Below, one piece after another: positions 52,410 to 60,536 of a stretch of DNA of 64,000 bases; positions within the stretch are counted from its first letter, which is position 1; the number at the start of each line of letters is the position of its first letter. Source of the DNA: Streptomyces aculeolatus (GTDB taxonomy: Bacteria; Actinomycetota; Actinomycetes; Streptomycetales; Streptomycetaceae); contig NZ_JAINRD010000005.1 of NCBI RefSeq assembly GCF_020400605.1, positions 62,001 to 126,000 on the forward strand. Reading direction: 5' to 3'. Both the position numbers and the translations under genes were made by a program. The notes below the pieces were generated by a model that worked only from the letters and a program-made list of their open reading frames with translations, was not told where the DNA came from and made no database searches.

Positions 52410-52904
52410 TCATCCTCCCCAGATACCCTGATTCGCCCGCGCGAGCCCGCCGGTGGGCGGCCCGTGGCCGTCGCCCATCGGCGCCACACCCGCGCCGCCG
52501 GGCGAGCCGGCATTGTCGCCCAGGGGCGCCACCCCGCCACCCGGCGAGCCGTGGTCGTCGCCCGTGGGGGCGACGCCCCAGTCGTGCTCGGCGGGCGCGG
52601 CCTTGTCGGCACCCTCCCAGTCGAGGAGCGGCGCCACCGTGCCGGTCGGCGAACCGTGGTCGTCTCCCAACGGCGCCACACCGGCACCCGGCGACCCGGA
52701 GCTGTCGCCCAGGGGCGCGACGCCCCACTCGTGGTCGGCGGTCAGGGCCATGTCGTCGCTCCGCCGGTCCTGCGGCGCCACCCCCGCGCCGCCCGGCGCC
52801 CCCGCGTTGTCGCCCGCCGCTGCCGTGGCGGTGGTCACCGCCGCGGCTCCGGTCGCCAGCAGGGCCACGGCCACCGCCCGTGCCGTCATGCGCTTCATCT
52901 TCAT
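52410..52904 (-). CDS. Secreted protein made of GVAPxGD-GSP repeats
   Basis: 164 residues from the ATG at 52904 (AAGGGGG six bases upstream). Residues 1-32 form a signal peptide ([20 protein letters not shown] then [11 protein letters not shown]). The rest is a degenerate tandem repeat of about 13-15 residues: [67 protein letters not shown] and [14 protein letters not shown]. No cysteines and no known domain. It is likely extracellular and disordered or wall-associated. Between rlmN and cdsA, same strand. I do not recognise the family. Confidence 0.7.
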   Translation of the reverse strand: MKMKRMTARAVAVALLATGAAAVTTATAAAGDNAGAPGGAGVAPQDRRSDDMALTADHEWGVAPLGDSSGSPGAGVAPLGDDHGSPTGTVAPLLDWEGADKAAPAEHDWGVAPTGDDHGSPGGGVAPLGDNAGSPGGAGVAPMGDGHGPPTGGLARANQGIWGG

Positions 52905-53014
52905 CGGAATCCCCCTTCGGTCGCGGACATCTGTCCACACCGTGGCCCGCCCCGCCGGCGCGGCACCACGTGTTTCGGCCCTCGCCGAAACCCGGGGAGG
53001 GGGAATCGCGGCGG

Positions 53015-54016
53015 TCAGCCCGCGCCGACGAAGATCACCATCAGCAGCCACACCACCGGCGCCGTCGGCAGCAGCGAGTCCAGCCGGTCCATGATCCCGC
53101 CGTGGCCGGGGAGCAGCGTGCCCATGTCCTTGATGCCGAGGTCCCGTTTGATCATCGACTCGGCGAGGTCGCCGAGCGTCGCGCTGGCGGCTGCCGCGGC
53201 GCCCAGCAGGAGGCCCTGCCACCAGCGGCCGTCGTCGACGAGCAGTTCCATGCACACGGCGCCCGCCGCCATCGCGAACGCCAGTGCGCCGCCCAGGCCT
53301 TCGCGGGTCTTGCCGGGGCTGATGCGCGGGGCGAGTTTGTGGCGGCCGAACTTGTAGCCCACGGCGTACGCGCCGGTGTCGCTGATCACCGTGAGGATCA
53401 GGAACGTCAGCACCCGCTGCGGCCCGTCGTCGTCCGCGGCGAGCATCAGCGCGACGAAGGAGGCGAGGAACGGCACGTAGAACGCGGCGAAGACGCCGGC
53501 GGTGACGTCGCGGAGGTAGTCCTCCGCGGGGCCCGTCAGCCGCCACACGGGGACGGCGAGGGCGGTCAGCGCGAGCGCCGCCCCGGCGCCCTCGGCGCCG
53601 CGCGCGTACCCGGCGATGACCATCGCGACGCCGCCGAGCACCAGCGGCACCAGCGGGGTGCGGATGCCGCGGCACTCCGTCAGCCGCGACGTCAGCTCCC
53701 AGAGCCCGACCGCCACGGCGACGACGATGACGCCGAGGAAGAGCACTTTCACGACGAACAGCGTGGCCAGCACGATGGCGCCGAGGCCGAGTCCGACGCC
53801 TATGGCCGCGCCGAGGTCCCGGCCGCCGCGGCGCCGCTTGGGCGGGGGCGGCGGCGCGGAGGAGGCGTCGCCCGGGACGCCCGGTTCCCCGGAGGGACCT
53901 GGGGAGGGTTCGTCGGCAGGGGCGTCGCCGGACACGATGGGCATGCGCGGAGTCTGCGCCCTTTCACCCCCGCCGTACACGGGACCCGCCGGGGCCCCCC
54001 TGGAGGAGTCGTTCAT
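53015..54016 (-). CDS. cdsA: Phosphatidate cytidylyltransferase
   Basis: 333 residues. An N-terminal Pro/Ser-rich cytoplasmic tail of about 65 residues precedes eight or so membrane segments. The CDS signature is intact near the end (SATLGDLAESMIKRDLGIKD followed by HGGIMDRLDSL), with SDTGAYAVGYKFGRHKLAPRISPGKTREG (in part) before it. It makes CDP-diacylglycerol for phospholipid synthesis. The ATG overlaps the frr stop (TGATG), consistent with the pyrH-frr-cdsA order of many bacteria. Confidence 0.94.
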   Translation of the reverse strand: MNDSSRGAPAGPVYGGGERAQTPRMPIVSGDAPADEPSPGPSGEPGVPGDASSAPPPPPKRRRGGRDLGAAIGVGLGLGAIVLATLFVVKVLFLGVIVVAVAVGLWELTSRLTECRGIRTPLVPLVLGGVAMVIAGYARGAEGAGAALALTALAVPVWRLTGPAEDYLRDVTAGVFAAFYVPFLASFVALMLAADDDGPQRVLTFLILTVISDTGAYAVGYKFGRHKLAPRISPGKTREGLGGALAFAMAAGAVCMELLVDDGRWWQGLLLGAAAAASATLGDLAESMIKRDLGIKDMGTLLPGHGGIMDRLDSLLPTAPVVWLLMVIFVGAG

Positions 54017-54573
54017 CAGACCTCGAGCAGCTCTGCTTCCTTGTGCTTGAGCAGCTCATCGACCTGGGCCACGTACTTGTGCGTGGTGTCGTCGAGCTCC
54101 TTCTCGCCGCGGCGGCCCTCGTCCTCGCCGATCTCGCCGTCCTTGATGGCCTTGTCGATGGTCTCCTTGGCCTTGCGGCGTACGGACCGGATGGCGATCC
54201 GCGCGTCCTCGCCCTTGGCCTTGGCGACCTTGATGAACTCCTTGCGGCGTTCCTCGGTGAGCTGCGGGAAGACCACCCGGATGATGTTGCCGTCGTTGGA
54301 GGGGTTGACGCCGAGGTCGGAGTCCCTGATGGCCTGCTCGATGTTGCGCAGGGCGCTCTTGTCGAACGGGGTCACCACCGCCATCCGCGGCTCCGGCACC
54401 GAGAACGACGCCAGCTGGTTGATGGGCGTCTGGGCCCCGTAGTAATCCGCCGTGATCTTGTTGAACATCGCCGGATGGGCCCGCCCGGTGCGGATCGCGG
54501 CGAGGTCCTCCTTGGCGACCACGACGGCCTTCTCCATCTTCTCCTCGGCTTCGAGGAGGGTCTCTTCGATCAC
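54016..54573 (-). CDS. frr: Ribosome recycling factor
   Basis: 185 residues from the second of two consecutive GTG codons, chosen because AGGAG lies 6 bases upstream and because family members begin (M)[12 protein letters not shown]. The RRF core is clear ([61 protein letters not shown], shown in part). With EF-G it splits the post-termination ribosome. It lies 98 bases after pyrH. Confidence 0.95.
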   Translation of the reverse strand: MIEETLLEAEEKMEKAVVVAKEDLAAIRTGRAHPAMFNKITADYYGAQTPINQLASFSVPEPRMAVVTPFDKSALRNIEQAIRDSDLGVNPSNDGNIIRVVFPQLTEERRKEFIKVAKAKGEDARIAIRSVRRKAKETIDKAIKDGEIGEDEGRRGEKELDDTTHKYVAQVDELLKHKEAELLEV

Positions 54574-54604
54574 CACTGGCTCCTGGTCTCTTCCGTGAGC
54601 GGCC

Positions 54605-54620
54605 CGGGGGTGCGCCCCCG
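54605..54620 (-). terminator. Short GC hairpin between pyrH and frr
   Basis: CGGGGG and CCCCCG form a perfect 6-bp stem with a 4-base loop in the 98-base gap. It could partly terminate or protect mRNA between the two genes; it is weak compared with other hairpins in the window. Confidence 0.35.
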
Positions 54621-54674
54621 TTCCGCCCGTACCATGCCTGCACGGTGTCCGACCGGCAGGCCGTTGTCCATCCC

Positions 54675-55466
54675 TCAGACCCGGCTGCCGTGCGCGCTCA
54701 CGAGCGTACCGATCTTCTCACCCCGCACCGCCCGGGCGATGTTGCCCGCCTTCAGCAGCTCGAAGACGAGGATGGGCAGTTCGTTGTCGCGGCACAGGGT
54801 GACGGCCGTGGCGTCGGCGACCTTGAGGTCGCGGGTGATGACCTCGCCGTATTCGAGCGCGTCGAACTTCACCGCGTCCGGGTTCTTCTTGGGGTCGGCG
54901 TCGTAGACCCCGTCCACGCCGTTCTTGCCCATGAGCAGGGCCTCGGCGTGGATCTCCAGCGCGCGCTGCGCGGCGGTGGTGTCCGTGGAGAAGTACGGCA
55001 TGCCCATGCCTGCGCCGAAGATGACGACGCGGCCCTTCTGCATGTGCCGGATGGCGCGCAGCGGGATGTAGGGCTCGGCGACCTGGCCCATGGTGATCGC
55101 GGTCTGCACCCGGGAGTCGATGCCTTCCTTCTCCAGGAAGTCCTGGAGGGCGAGGCAGTTCATGACCGTGCCGAGCATGCCCATGTAGTCGGAGCGGGCC
55201 CGGTCCATGCCGCGCTGCTGCAGTTCGGCGCCGCGGAAGAAGTTGCCACCGCCGATCACCACGGCGATCTCGTACCCGTCGCGGACGACGGCCGCGATCT
55301 CGCGGGCGATGGCGTGCACGACGTCCGGGTCGACGCCGAGATCCCCGCCGCCGGAGAACGCCTCGCCGGACAGCTTCAGCAGGAAGCGCGAGCTGTCCCT
55401 CTTCGTGTGGTGGCCGTGGTCCGCCTTCTCCCAGTGGCCGTGGTCCGCGTCGGCGTCCTCGTTCAT
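54675..55466 (-). CDS. pyrH: Uridylate kinase
   Basis: 263 residues from the ATG at 55466 (GAGGAG five bases upstream). [43 protein letters not shown] and [13 protein letters not shown] are UMP kinase hallmarks. It phosphorylates UMP to UDP. A His/Asp-rich N-terminal extension of about 25 residues ([20 protein letters not shown]) is longer than in most bacteria. 282 bases separate it from tsf, so it may have its own promoter. Confidence 0.95.
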   Translation of the reverse strand: MNEDADADHGHWEKADHGHHTKRDSSRFLLKLSGEAFSGGGDLGVDPDVVHAIAREIAAVVRDGYEIAVVIGGGNFFRGAELQQRGMDRARSDYMGMLGTVMNCLALQDFLEKEGIDSRVQTAITMGQVAEPYIPLRAIRHMQKGRVVIFGAGMGMPYFSTDTTAAQRALEIHAEALLMGKNGVDGVYDADPKKNPDAVKFDALEYGEVITRDLKVADATAVTLCRDNELPILVFELLKAGNIARAVRGEKIGTLVSAHGSRV

Positions 55467-55748
55467 GAAGTCTCCTCGTGCGCATGCGAAGGAGGCCATC
55501 GCCGTGGGGTTCTCATCCACCCATTCCCGGCAATGGCCTCCTCGTCACTTCCGCGGCCCGGCGTCGGTCGCCCGCGCCGGCCCGCTACAACTCAACCCGA
55601 CCCTAGCGGGGCCGGTGGCCGTTCGCCGTACACCGTGCGCGCCGTTCGCCGTGGCGACGCGCCCTGCGGCGCGTACCACGGCGGCGTGCGCCGTCCGGTC
55701 GCGCTTACGCGCGCCGGGCGGCACGGTGCACGCCGGTGGCGCCTGCGG

Positions 55749-56582
55749 TCAGGCGCCGACGCGGATGCGCGCGAAGCGGGTCACCTGCGCGCCCGCCTCG
55801 TCGAGCACCTTCTGCACCGACTTCTTGGGGTCCTTGGCGAACGGCTGGTCCACCAGCACGTTCTCCTTGAAGAAGCCGTTCACGCGACCCTCGACGATCT
55901 TCGGCAGGGCGGCCTCCGGCTTGCCCTCCTCGCGGGAGGTGGCCTCGGCGACGCGGCGCTCGTTCTCCACCGTGTCGGCCGGGACCTCCTCGCGGCTCAG
56001 CCAGCGCGGGCTGAAGGCGGCGATGTGCTGCGCCACCTCCTTGGCCGTCTGCGGGTCGGCCTTGTCGAGCTCGACGAGCACGCCGACCTGCGGCGGCAGG
56101 TCGGGCATGGTGCGGTGCATGTACGTGCCCACGTAGGCGCCCTCGAAGCGCGCGAAGCGGTCGAGGACGATCTTCTCGCCGAGGGTGGCGTTGGCCTCGT
56201 CCACGAAGACCTGGACGGTCTTGCCGTCGATCTCGGAGGCGAGCAGCGCCTCCAGGTCGGCCGGCTTGGTGGCCGCGACGTGCTCGGCGAGCGCGTTGGC
56301 GACGGCGATGAACTTGTCGCCCTTGGCGACGAAGTCCGTCTCGCACTTCAGCTCCAGCAGGACGCCGGAGGAGTTGTCGTCGGCGATCAGGGAGACGACG
56401 GCGCCGTTCTCGGCGGAGCGGCCCTCACGCTTGGCGACGCCCTTCTGGCCCTTGACGCGGAGCAGCTCCACGGCCTTGTCGACGTCGCCCTCGGCCTCTT
56501 CCAGCGCCTTCTTGCAGTCCATCATGCCGGCGCCGGTGAGCTCCCGGAGCTTCTTGACGTCGGCGGCGGTGAAGTTCGCCAT
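55749..56582 (-). CDS. tsf: Elongation factor Ts
   Basis: 277 residues. Starts [20 protein letters not shown] then [17 protein letters not shown], the typical N-terminus with the UBA-like domain; CETDFVAKG and the later core domain follow. It exchanges GDP for GTP on EF-Tu. It is 45 bases downstream of rpsB, forming the usual rpsB-tsf operon. Confidence 0.97.
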   Translation of the reverse strand: MANFTAADVKKLRELTGAGMMDCKKALEEAEGDVDKAVELLRVKGQKGVAKREGRSAENGAVVSLIADDNSSGVLLELKCETDFVAKGDKFIAVANALAEHVAATKPADLEALLASEIDGKTVQVFVDEANATLGEKIVLDRFARFEGAYVGTYMHRTMPDLPPQVGVLVELDKADPQTAKEVAQHIAAFSPRWLSREEVPADTVENERRVAEATSREEGKPEAALPKIVEGRVNGFFKENVLVDQPFAKDPKKSVQKVLDEAGAQVTRFARIRVGA

Positions 56583-56627
56583 GATTGGGTGGTTTTCTCT
56601 TCTCGACGGGTGACTGGGATCGGCGGA

Positions 56628-57620
56628 TCAGGCCTGCGGAGCGTCGCCGGCGGGCTGCTCGCCCTCGGCGGCGGCCTCGGTGGAAGCCACGGCCTCCTCG
56701 GCGGTGGGCGCCGGGGTCTCGTCGGCCTGCTCGGCGGCGGCGACCTCGGCGGTCTCGGCGGAGGTCTGGACCTCGGCCTCGGCGGCCGCCTCGTCCTTCT
56801 CCTCGACCGGTGCGTCGGCGGCGGCCTTGGCCTCCTTGGCCTCCTTCTCGCCGGCGAGAAGGTCGCGCTCCCACTCGGCGAGCGGCTCGGCGTCGGTCTT
56901 GACGGCCTTCTCGTCACCGGTGGCGGCACCGGAGCGGGCGATCAGACCCTCGGCGACGGCGTCGGCGATGACGCGGGTCAGCAGCGTGACCGAGCGGATC
57001 GCGTCGTCGTTGCCCGGGATCTTGTAGTCGACCTCGTCGGGGTCGCAGTTGGTGTCGAGGATCGCGACGACCGGGATGCGCAGCTTGCGCGCCTCGCCGA
57101 CGGCGATGTGCTCCTTCTTCGTGTCCACGATCCAGACGGCGCTCGGCACCTTCTGCATGTCGCGGATGCCGCCGAGGGTCTTCTCCAGCTTCGCCTTCTC
57201 GCGGGAGAGGACGAGCAGCTCCTTCTTGGTGAGGCCGGAGGCGGCCACGTCCTCGAAGTCGATGGCTTCGAGCTCCTTGAGGCGCTGCAGCCGCTTGTGG
57301 ACCGTGGAGAAGTTGGTGAGCATGCCGCCGAGCCAGCGCTGGTTGACGTACGGCATGCCGACGCGGGTGGCCTGCTCGGCGATGGCTTCCTGGGCCTGCT
57401 TCTTCGTGCCCACGAACATGATGGTGCCGCCGTGCGCGACGGTCTCCTTCACGAACTCGTAGGCGCGGTCGATGTACGACAGCGACTGCAGGAGGTCGAT
57501 GATGTAGATGCCGTTGCGCTCGGTGAAGATGAAGCGCTTCATCTTCGGGTTCCAACGGCGGGTCTGGTGCCCGAAGTGGACGCCGCTCTCCAGCAGCTCC
57601 CGCATCGTGACGACGGCCAT
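56628..57620 (-). CDS. rpsB: 30S ribosomal protein S2
   Basis: 330 residues from the ATG at 57620 (GAGGAG seven bases upstream). [31 protein letters not shown] [15 protein letters not shown], and [20 protein letters not shown] identify S2. The C-terminal extension of about 85 residues is rich in Ala and Glu and is typical of streptomycetes, longer than the 241-residue E. coli protein. First gene of rpsB-tsf. Confidence 0.97.
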   Translation of the reverse strand: MAVVTMRELLESGVHFGHQTRRWNPKMKRFIFTERNGIYIIDLLQSLSYIDRAYEFVKETVAHGGTIMFVGTKKQAQEAIAEQATRVGMPYVNQRWLGGMLTNFSTVHKRLQRLKELEAIDFEDVAASGLTKKELLVLSREKAKLEKTLGGIRDMQKVPSAVWIVDTKKEHIAVGEARKLRIPVVAILDTNCDPDEVDYKIPGNDDAIRSVTLLTRVIADAVAEGLIARSGAATGDEKAVKTDAEPLAEWERDLLAGEKEAKEAKAAADAPVEEKDEAAAEAEVQTSAETAEVAAAEQADETPAPTAEEAVASTEAAAEGEQPAGDAPQA

Positions 57621-57728
57621 GGCCGCACTCCTCGTGTGTCTCGGTTGTCGCGGCGGCCGGCCGGCCACCGCTCCTGACGCCCCTGCGCGTCGTGCCTCCG
57701 GCGGGAAGCCGGCGGACCGAGTGACGCG

Positions 57729-57748
57729 GCCACCTTCAGGCAGGTGGC
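57729..57748 (-). other. Hairpin in the rpsB upstream region
   Basis: GCCACCT (57729-57735) and AGGTGGC (57742-57748) pair perfectly around 6 bases, 109-128 bases before rpsB. The 327-base stretch 57621-57947 has no gene: it holds the rpsB leader and promoter region, a smaller CCGGC/GCCGG hairpin near 57692-57710, the paired DnaA boxes and the M23 promoter region. Leader control of rpsB is possible but unproven. Confidence 0.3.
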
Positions 57749-57867
57749 GGGGCGTGCGAAGTCGACCCGGACAGCCGGGTCGCCACCAGAAGTGTACGGG
57801 ACGGCATCACCCGCCTGCGCCACACAGCCCGGTCCCCGGGCGGGCGTCGGCGGGGTCCGCGGCGCCA

Positions 57868-57896
57868 AGTTGTCCACAACCCGCCGGTTATCCACA
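57868..57896 (+). promoter_or_regulatory. Paired DnaA boxes upstream of the M23 peptidase gene
   Basis: TTGTCCACA at 57870-57878 and TTATCCACA at 57888-57896, same direction, 9 bases apart. Both match the Streptomyces DnaA-box consensus. The 28 bases from 57868 to 57895 recur exactly, inverted, at 63825-63852. It ends 52 bases before the ATG of the peptidase gene. Confidence 0.65.
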
Positions 57897-57947
57897 GAAT
57901 CCGACCATGATCCCCCAGCCCCCCGGAGTCCGGCCAGGCTGTCCCCC

Positions 57948-58778
57948 ATGAACGGACGACGCGAACACCGCGCGACGGGACACGACACCCCCGCGGCGCG
58001 GCTCGCGGGAACGGGCGTGCGGACGGCGGCGCAGAGGACGGCGGGCGCGCGGCCCGCGGCGCGGAAGGCGACGGCGGCGGCGCCGTGGCCGGCGCGGGTC
58101 CCGGGCCGCGCGGCTGGCGGCGCGGGCCGGCTGCCGCGGTGGCTGCTCGCCGTCGGGCTCGCCGCGGCCCTGACGGCGGGTGCCTGGCCGGCACCCCCGT
58201 TCACGACGACCGGCACGGAGGAGGAGGCGGGTGGGGAGGGGGCGGGGGCGGGGCGGGGGGAACGGGGGACGCGGACGGCGGCCGTGAGTCCGGCGCCCGG
58301 GGTGGGGGACGCGGTGTGGCCGGTCGACGGGGGCGCGCGGGGGCGGCCCGTGGTGGAGCGGGGGTTCGAGCCGCCGGCCTCGCCGTACGGGCCGGGGCAC
58401 CGCGGCGTCGATCTGCGTGCCGGGGCCGGGCGGCCGGTGCTGGCCGCGGCGGGGGGCCGGGTGTCGTTCGCGGGCCGGGTGGCGGGGCGGGGGGTGCTGG
58501 CGATCGAGCATCCGGGCACGGGCCGCCCGCCGCTGCGTACGACGTACGAGCCGGTGGTGCCGGCGGTGCGCAAGGGGGAGCGGGTCGAGGCGGGGCAGGT
58601 GGTGGGTCGTCTGCAGGGCGGCGGGCATCACTGCGCGACGGCTTGTCTGCACTGGGGGCTGCGCCGCGGTGCCAGCTACCTCGACCCGCTGTCGCTGCTG
58701 CCGCCCCGGCTGCTCACGGCGGGGCATGCGCGGCTGCTGCCGGTGTTCGGTGTTCCGCCACCGGCCGGCGGCGCCTGA
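57948..58778 (+). CDS. M23-family (LytM-like) metallopeptidase
   Basis: 276 residues from the ATG at 57948. An Arg/Ala-rich N-terminus precedes one membrane segment (about 63-82, WLLAVGLAAALTAGAWPA), so it is a signal anchor or cleaved signal. After a Gly/Glu-rich linker comes the LytM domain: YGPGHRGVDLRAGAGRPVLA (HxxxD) and CLHWGLRRG (HxH-type region, here LHWG), with VSFAGRVAGRGVLAI between. These are the zinc ligands of peptidoglycan endopeptidases. One ligand His in the second motif should be checked. Divergent from rpsB. Confidence 0.85.
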   Translation: MNGRREHRATGHDTPAARLAGTGVRTAAQRTAGARPAARKATAAAPWPARVPGRAAGGAGRLPRWLLAVGLAAALTAGAWPAPPFTTTGTEEEAGGEGAGAGRGERGTRTAAVSPAPGVGDAVWPVDGGARGRPVVERGFEPPASPYGPGHRGVDLRAGAGRPVLAAAGGRVSFAGRVAGRGVLAIEHPGTGRPPLRTTYEPVVPAVRKGERVEAGQVVGRLQGGGHHCATACLHWGLRRGASYLDPLSLLPPRLLTAGHARLLPVFGVPPPAGGA

Positions 58779-58803
58779 CGGCGCGCGGACCGGGGCGGTT
58801 CCG

Positions 58804-59382
58804 TCAGCGTGCGGCGCCGCGGAGGGCTAGGGCGACGGCGGTGTCGGCGACGGTCTCCGGGGGGTCGGTGCCGAGTTCGGTGCGGCGGACGGCCGCGTCG
58901 ACGACGCCCTGCAGCAGGGTGGCGGCGAGGCGGGGCTCGTCGTGGCCGAGTTCGGCGAGGGCGTCGACGACCATCGTGATGAGCCCGCCGTGCGCGGCGC
59001 GGATCCGCTCCCGGGCGCCGGCGTCGAGTTCGCCGGCGGAGATGGCGACGACGGCCCGGTGGCGGCGGTCGCCGACCAGGGCGAGTTGCGTGCGTACGTA
59101 TGCCTCGACCTTGGCTTCGGGGGTGTCGGCGCGTTCCATGGCCGCTTCGACCTCCGCGGCCCAGCGCGGGAAGTCGACGGCGCAGAGTTCCTGGACCACG
59201 GCGGCGCGGCTGCGGAAGTACTCGTACACCGACGAGCGCGCGAGGCCGGTGCGCTCGGCGAGGGCGGCGAAGTTCAGCGCTTCGGTGCCGCCTTCGCCGA
59301 GGAGTTCGCGCGCGGCGTCGAGCAGCGCGGCGTGCTGCATGGTCCGGTGCTCGGCCACGGAGGCCGCTCGAATCTTCGGCAC
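58804..59382 (-). CDS. TetR-family transcriptional regulator
   Basis: 192 residues from a GTG at 59382. The helix-turn-helix is ALLDAARELLGEGGTEALNF then AALAERTGLARSSVYEYF at about 19-56; the C-terminal ligand domain is generic. A near-perfect 16-bp palindrome and a -10 box abut the start codon, so it probably represses itself from a leaderless promoter. It lies 27 bases from whiG on the same strand. Target and ligand are unknown. Confidence 0.88.
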   Translation of the reverse strand: MPKIRAASVAEHRTMQHAALLDAARELLGEGGTEALNFAALAERTGLARSSVYEYFRSRAAVVQELCAVDFPRWAAEVEAAMERADTPEAKVEAYVRTQLALVGDRRHRAVVAISAGELDAGARERIRAAHGGLITMVVDALAELGHDEPRLAATLLQGVVDAAVRRTELGTDPPETVADTAVALALRGAAR

Positions 59383-59398
59383 GGTCCAACTTTAGACC
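59383..59398. promoter_or_regulatory. Palindromic operator abutting the TetR start
   Basis: GGTCCAACTTTAGACC pairs at 7 of 8 positions of its two halves and ends directly at the GTG of the TetR gene. On the minus strand it contains TAAAGT (59394-59389), a -10 box 6 bases from the start codon, so repressor binding would block transcription. Confidence 0.5.
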
Positions 59399-59409
59399 GC
59401 GGATGTCGT

Positions 59410-60219
59410 TCAGCCGCTGGAGTCGGCCAGCTTCGCGCGCAACTGCAGGACGGACTTGGTGTGGATCTGGCTGACCCTGCTCTCGGTGACGCCGAGGACC
59501 TGGCCGATCTCGGCGAGTGTGAGGCCCTCGTAGTAGTAGAGGGTGACGACGGTCTTCTCGCGGTCGGGCAGGGTGTTCACGGCGCGGGCGAGCAGCCGGC
59601 GCAGCTCGCGGTCCTCGGCGACCTCGACGGGGTTGTCGGCGGCGGTGTCCTCGAGGGTGTCCATGAGGCTGAGGCGGTCGCCGTTGTCGGAGCTGACGTG
59701 CAGCAGTTCTTCGAGGGCGACGACGTTGGCCAGGGAGAGCTGGCTGAAGACCCCGTGGAGTTCTTCCAGCTGGATGCCCATCTCGTCGGCGACCTCGGCC
59801 TCGGAGGGGGTGCGGCGGAGGGCGGCTTCGAGGGTGGCGTAGGCGCGTTCGACGGCGCGGGCCTTCTGCCGTACGGAGCGGGGGATCCAGTCGAGCGCGC
59901 GGAGTTCGTCGATCATCGCGCCGCGGATGCGGGTGATGGCGTACGTCTCGAACTTGATGGCGCGCTCGGGGTCGAACTTCTCGATGGCGTCGATGAGTCC
60001 GAAGACTCCGGAGGAGACGAAGTCGGCCTGTTCCACGTTGGCGGGCAGGCCGACGCTGACGCGCCCGGCGACGTACTTCACCAGGGGTGAGTAGTGCAGG
60101 ATGAGCTGCTCGCGCAGCCGGCCGTCACGCGTCTCCTTGTACGACCGCCACAGCTCGTCCACCGAGGAGGGCGCTGTGCGTGATACGGCGCGGTCGGACC
60201 CGGAGATGTGCTGGGGCAT
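59410..60219 (-). CDS. whiG: Sporulation sigma factor WhiG
   Basis: 269 residues, FliA/WhiG group of sigma-70. [40 protein letters not shown] followed by PRSVRQKAR (region 2), the region-3 [16 protein letters not shown], and the region-4 [20 protein letters not shown] are all intact. In Streptomyces WhiG directs whiH and whiI and starts spore formation in aerial hyphae. Its 317-base upstream region carries a candidate BldD site at 60355-60366 and a C-rich leader. Confidence 0.95.
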   Translation of the reverse strand: MPQHISGSDRAVSRTAPSSVDELWRSYKETRDGRLREQLILHYSPLVKYVAGRVSVGLPANVEQADFVSSGVFGLIDAIEKFDPERAIKFETYAITRIRGAMIDELRALDWIPRSVRQKARAVERAYATLEAALRRTPSEAEVADEMGIQLEELHGVFSQLSLANVVALEELLHVSSDNGDRLSLMDTLEDTAADNPVEVAEDRELRRLLARAVNTLPDREKTVVTLYYYEGLTLAEIGQVLGVTESRVSQIHTKSVLQLRAKLADSSG

Positions 60220-60536
60220 GCGTCGTCGCCTTGAACCGTTCTGGTGGGGGACTGGGTTCGGGTGGGGCTCGGGGGATGCGAGGGGTGTGGGGAGGGAGCG
60301 GGGCGGGGAGGGTGGAGCGGTGGGGGATGAGGGAACGTTCCGCGAGCGTAGCGTGACCGTACGGTCGCATTCTGCGACTGACGGCTCTTCATGAGTACGC
60401 AGATCCGTTCCGCGCGCCGCCCCTGCGGGTTATCGGGAGGTCACAGCGGGGGGACGGCTGCTGCGGCACCGGGTGGGGGTCGGTTTGCATCTCCCCCACC
60501 CTTTCACCCGAACGTCCCAGGTCAAGGAACGGCTCG
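60220..60536. promoter_or_regulatory. whiG promoter and leader region
   Basis: Between dprA (ending at 60537) and whiG, both minus strand; no gene. From 60235 to 60335 the plus strand is strikingly G-rich with many GGG-GGGGG runs, so the whiG mRNA leader is C-rich. Palindromes GGAACGTTCC (60332-60341) and GACCGTACGGTC (60355-60366) and a minus-strand -10 candidate TACGCT (60350-60345) suggest initiation near 60338. I see nothing distinctive from 60400 to 60536. Confidence 0.5.
60355..60366. promoter_or_regulatory. Perfect 12-bp palindrome, candidate BldD operator of whiG
   Basis: GACCGTACGGTC in the context GTGACCGTACGGTCGC resembles the BldD pattern of GTGA-type half-sites in inverted order. 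It lies just upstream of the -10 candidate at 60350-60345. BldD is known to repress whiG in S. coelicolor. Confidence 0.45.

Noticed and set aside
52410..52904. Repeat array resembling a CRISPR or satellite at the DNA level
   Set aside because: The repeats are degenerate, 39-45 bases long without unique spacers, and in frame with a signal peptide, so they are protein repeats.
52927..52936. A DnaA-like box CTGTCCACA before the repeat-protein gene
   Set aside because: Single, one base off consensus, and without the paired arrangement of the other two sites.
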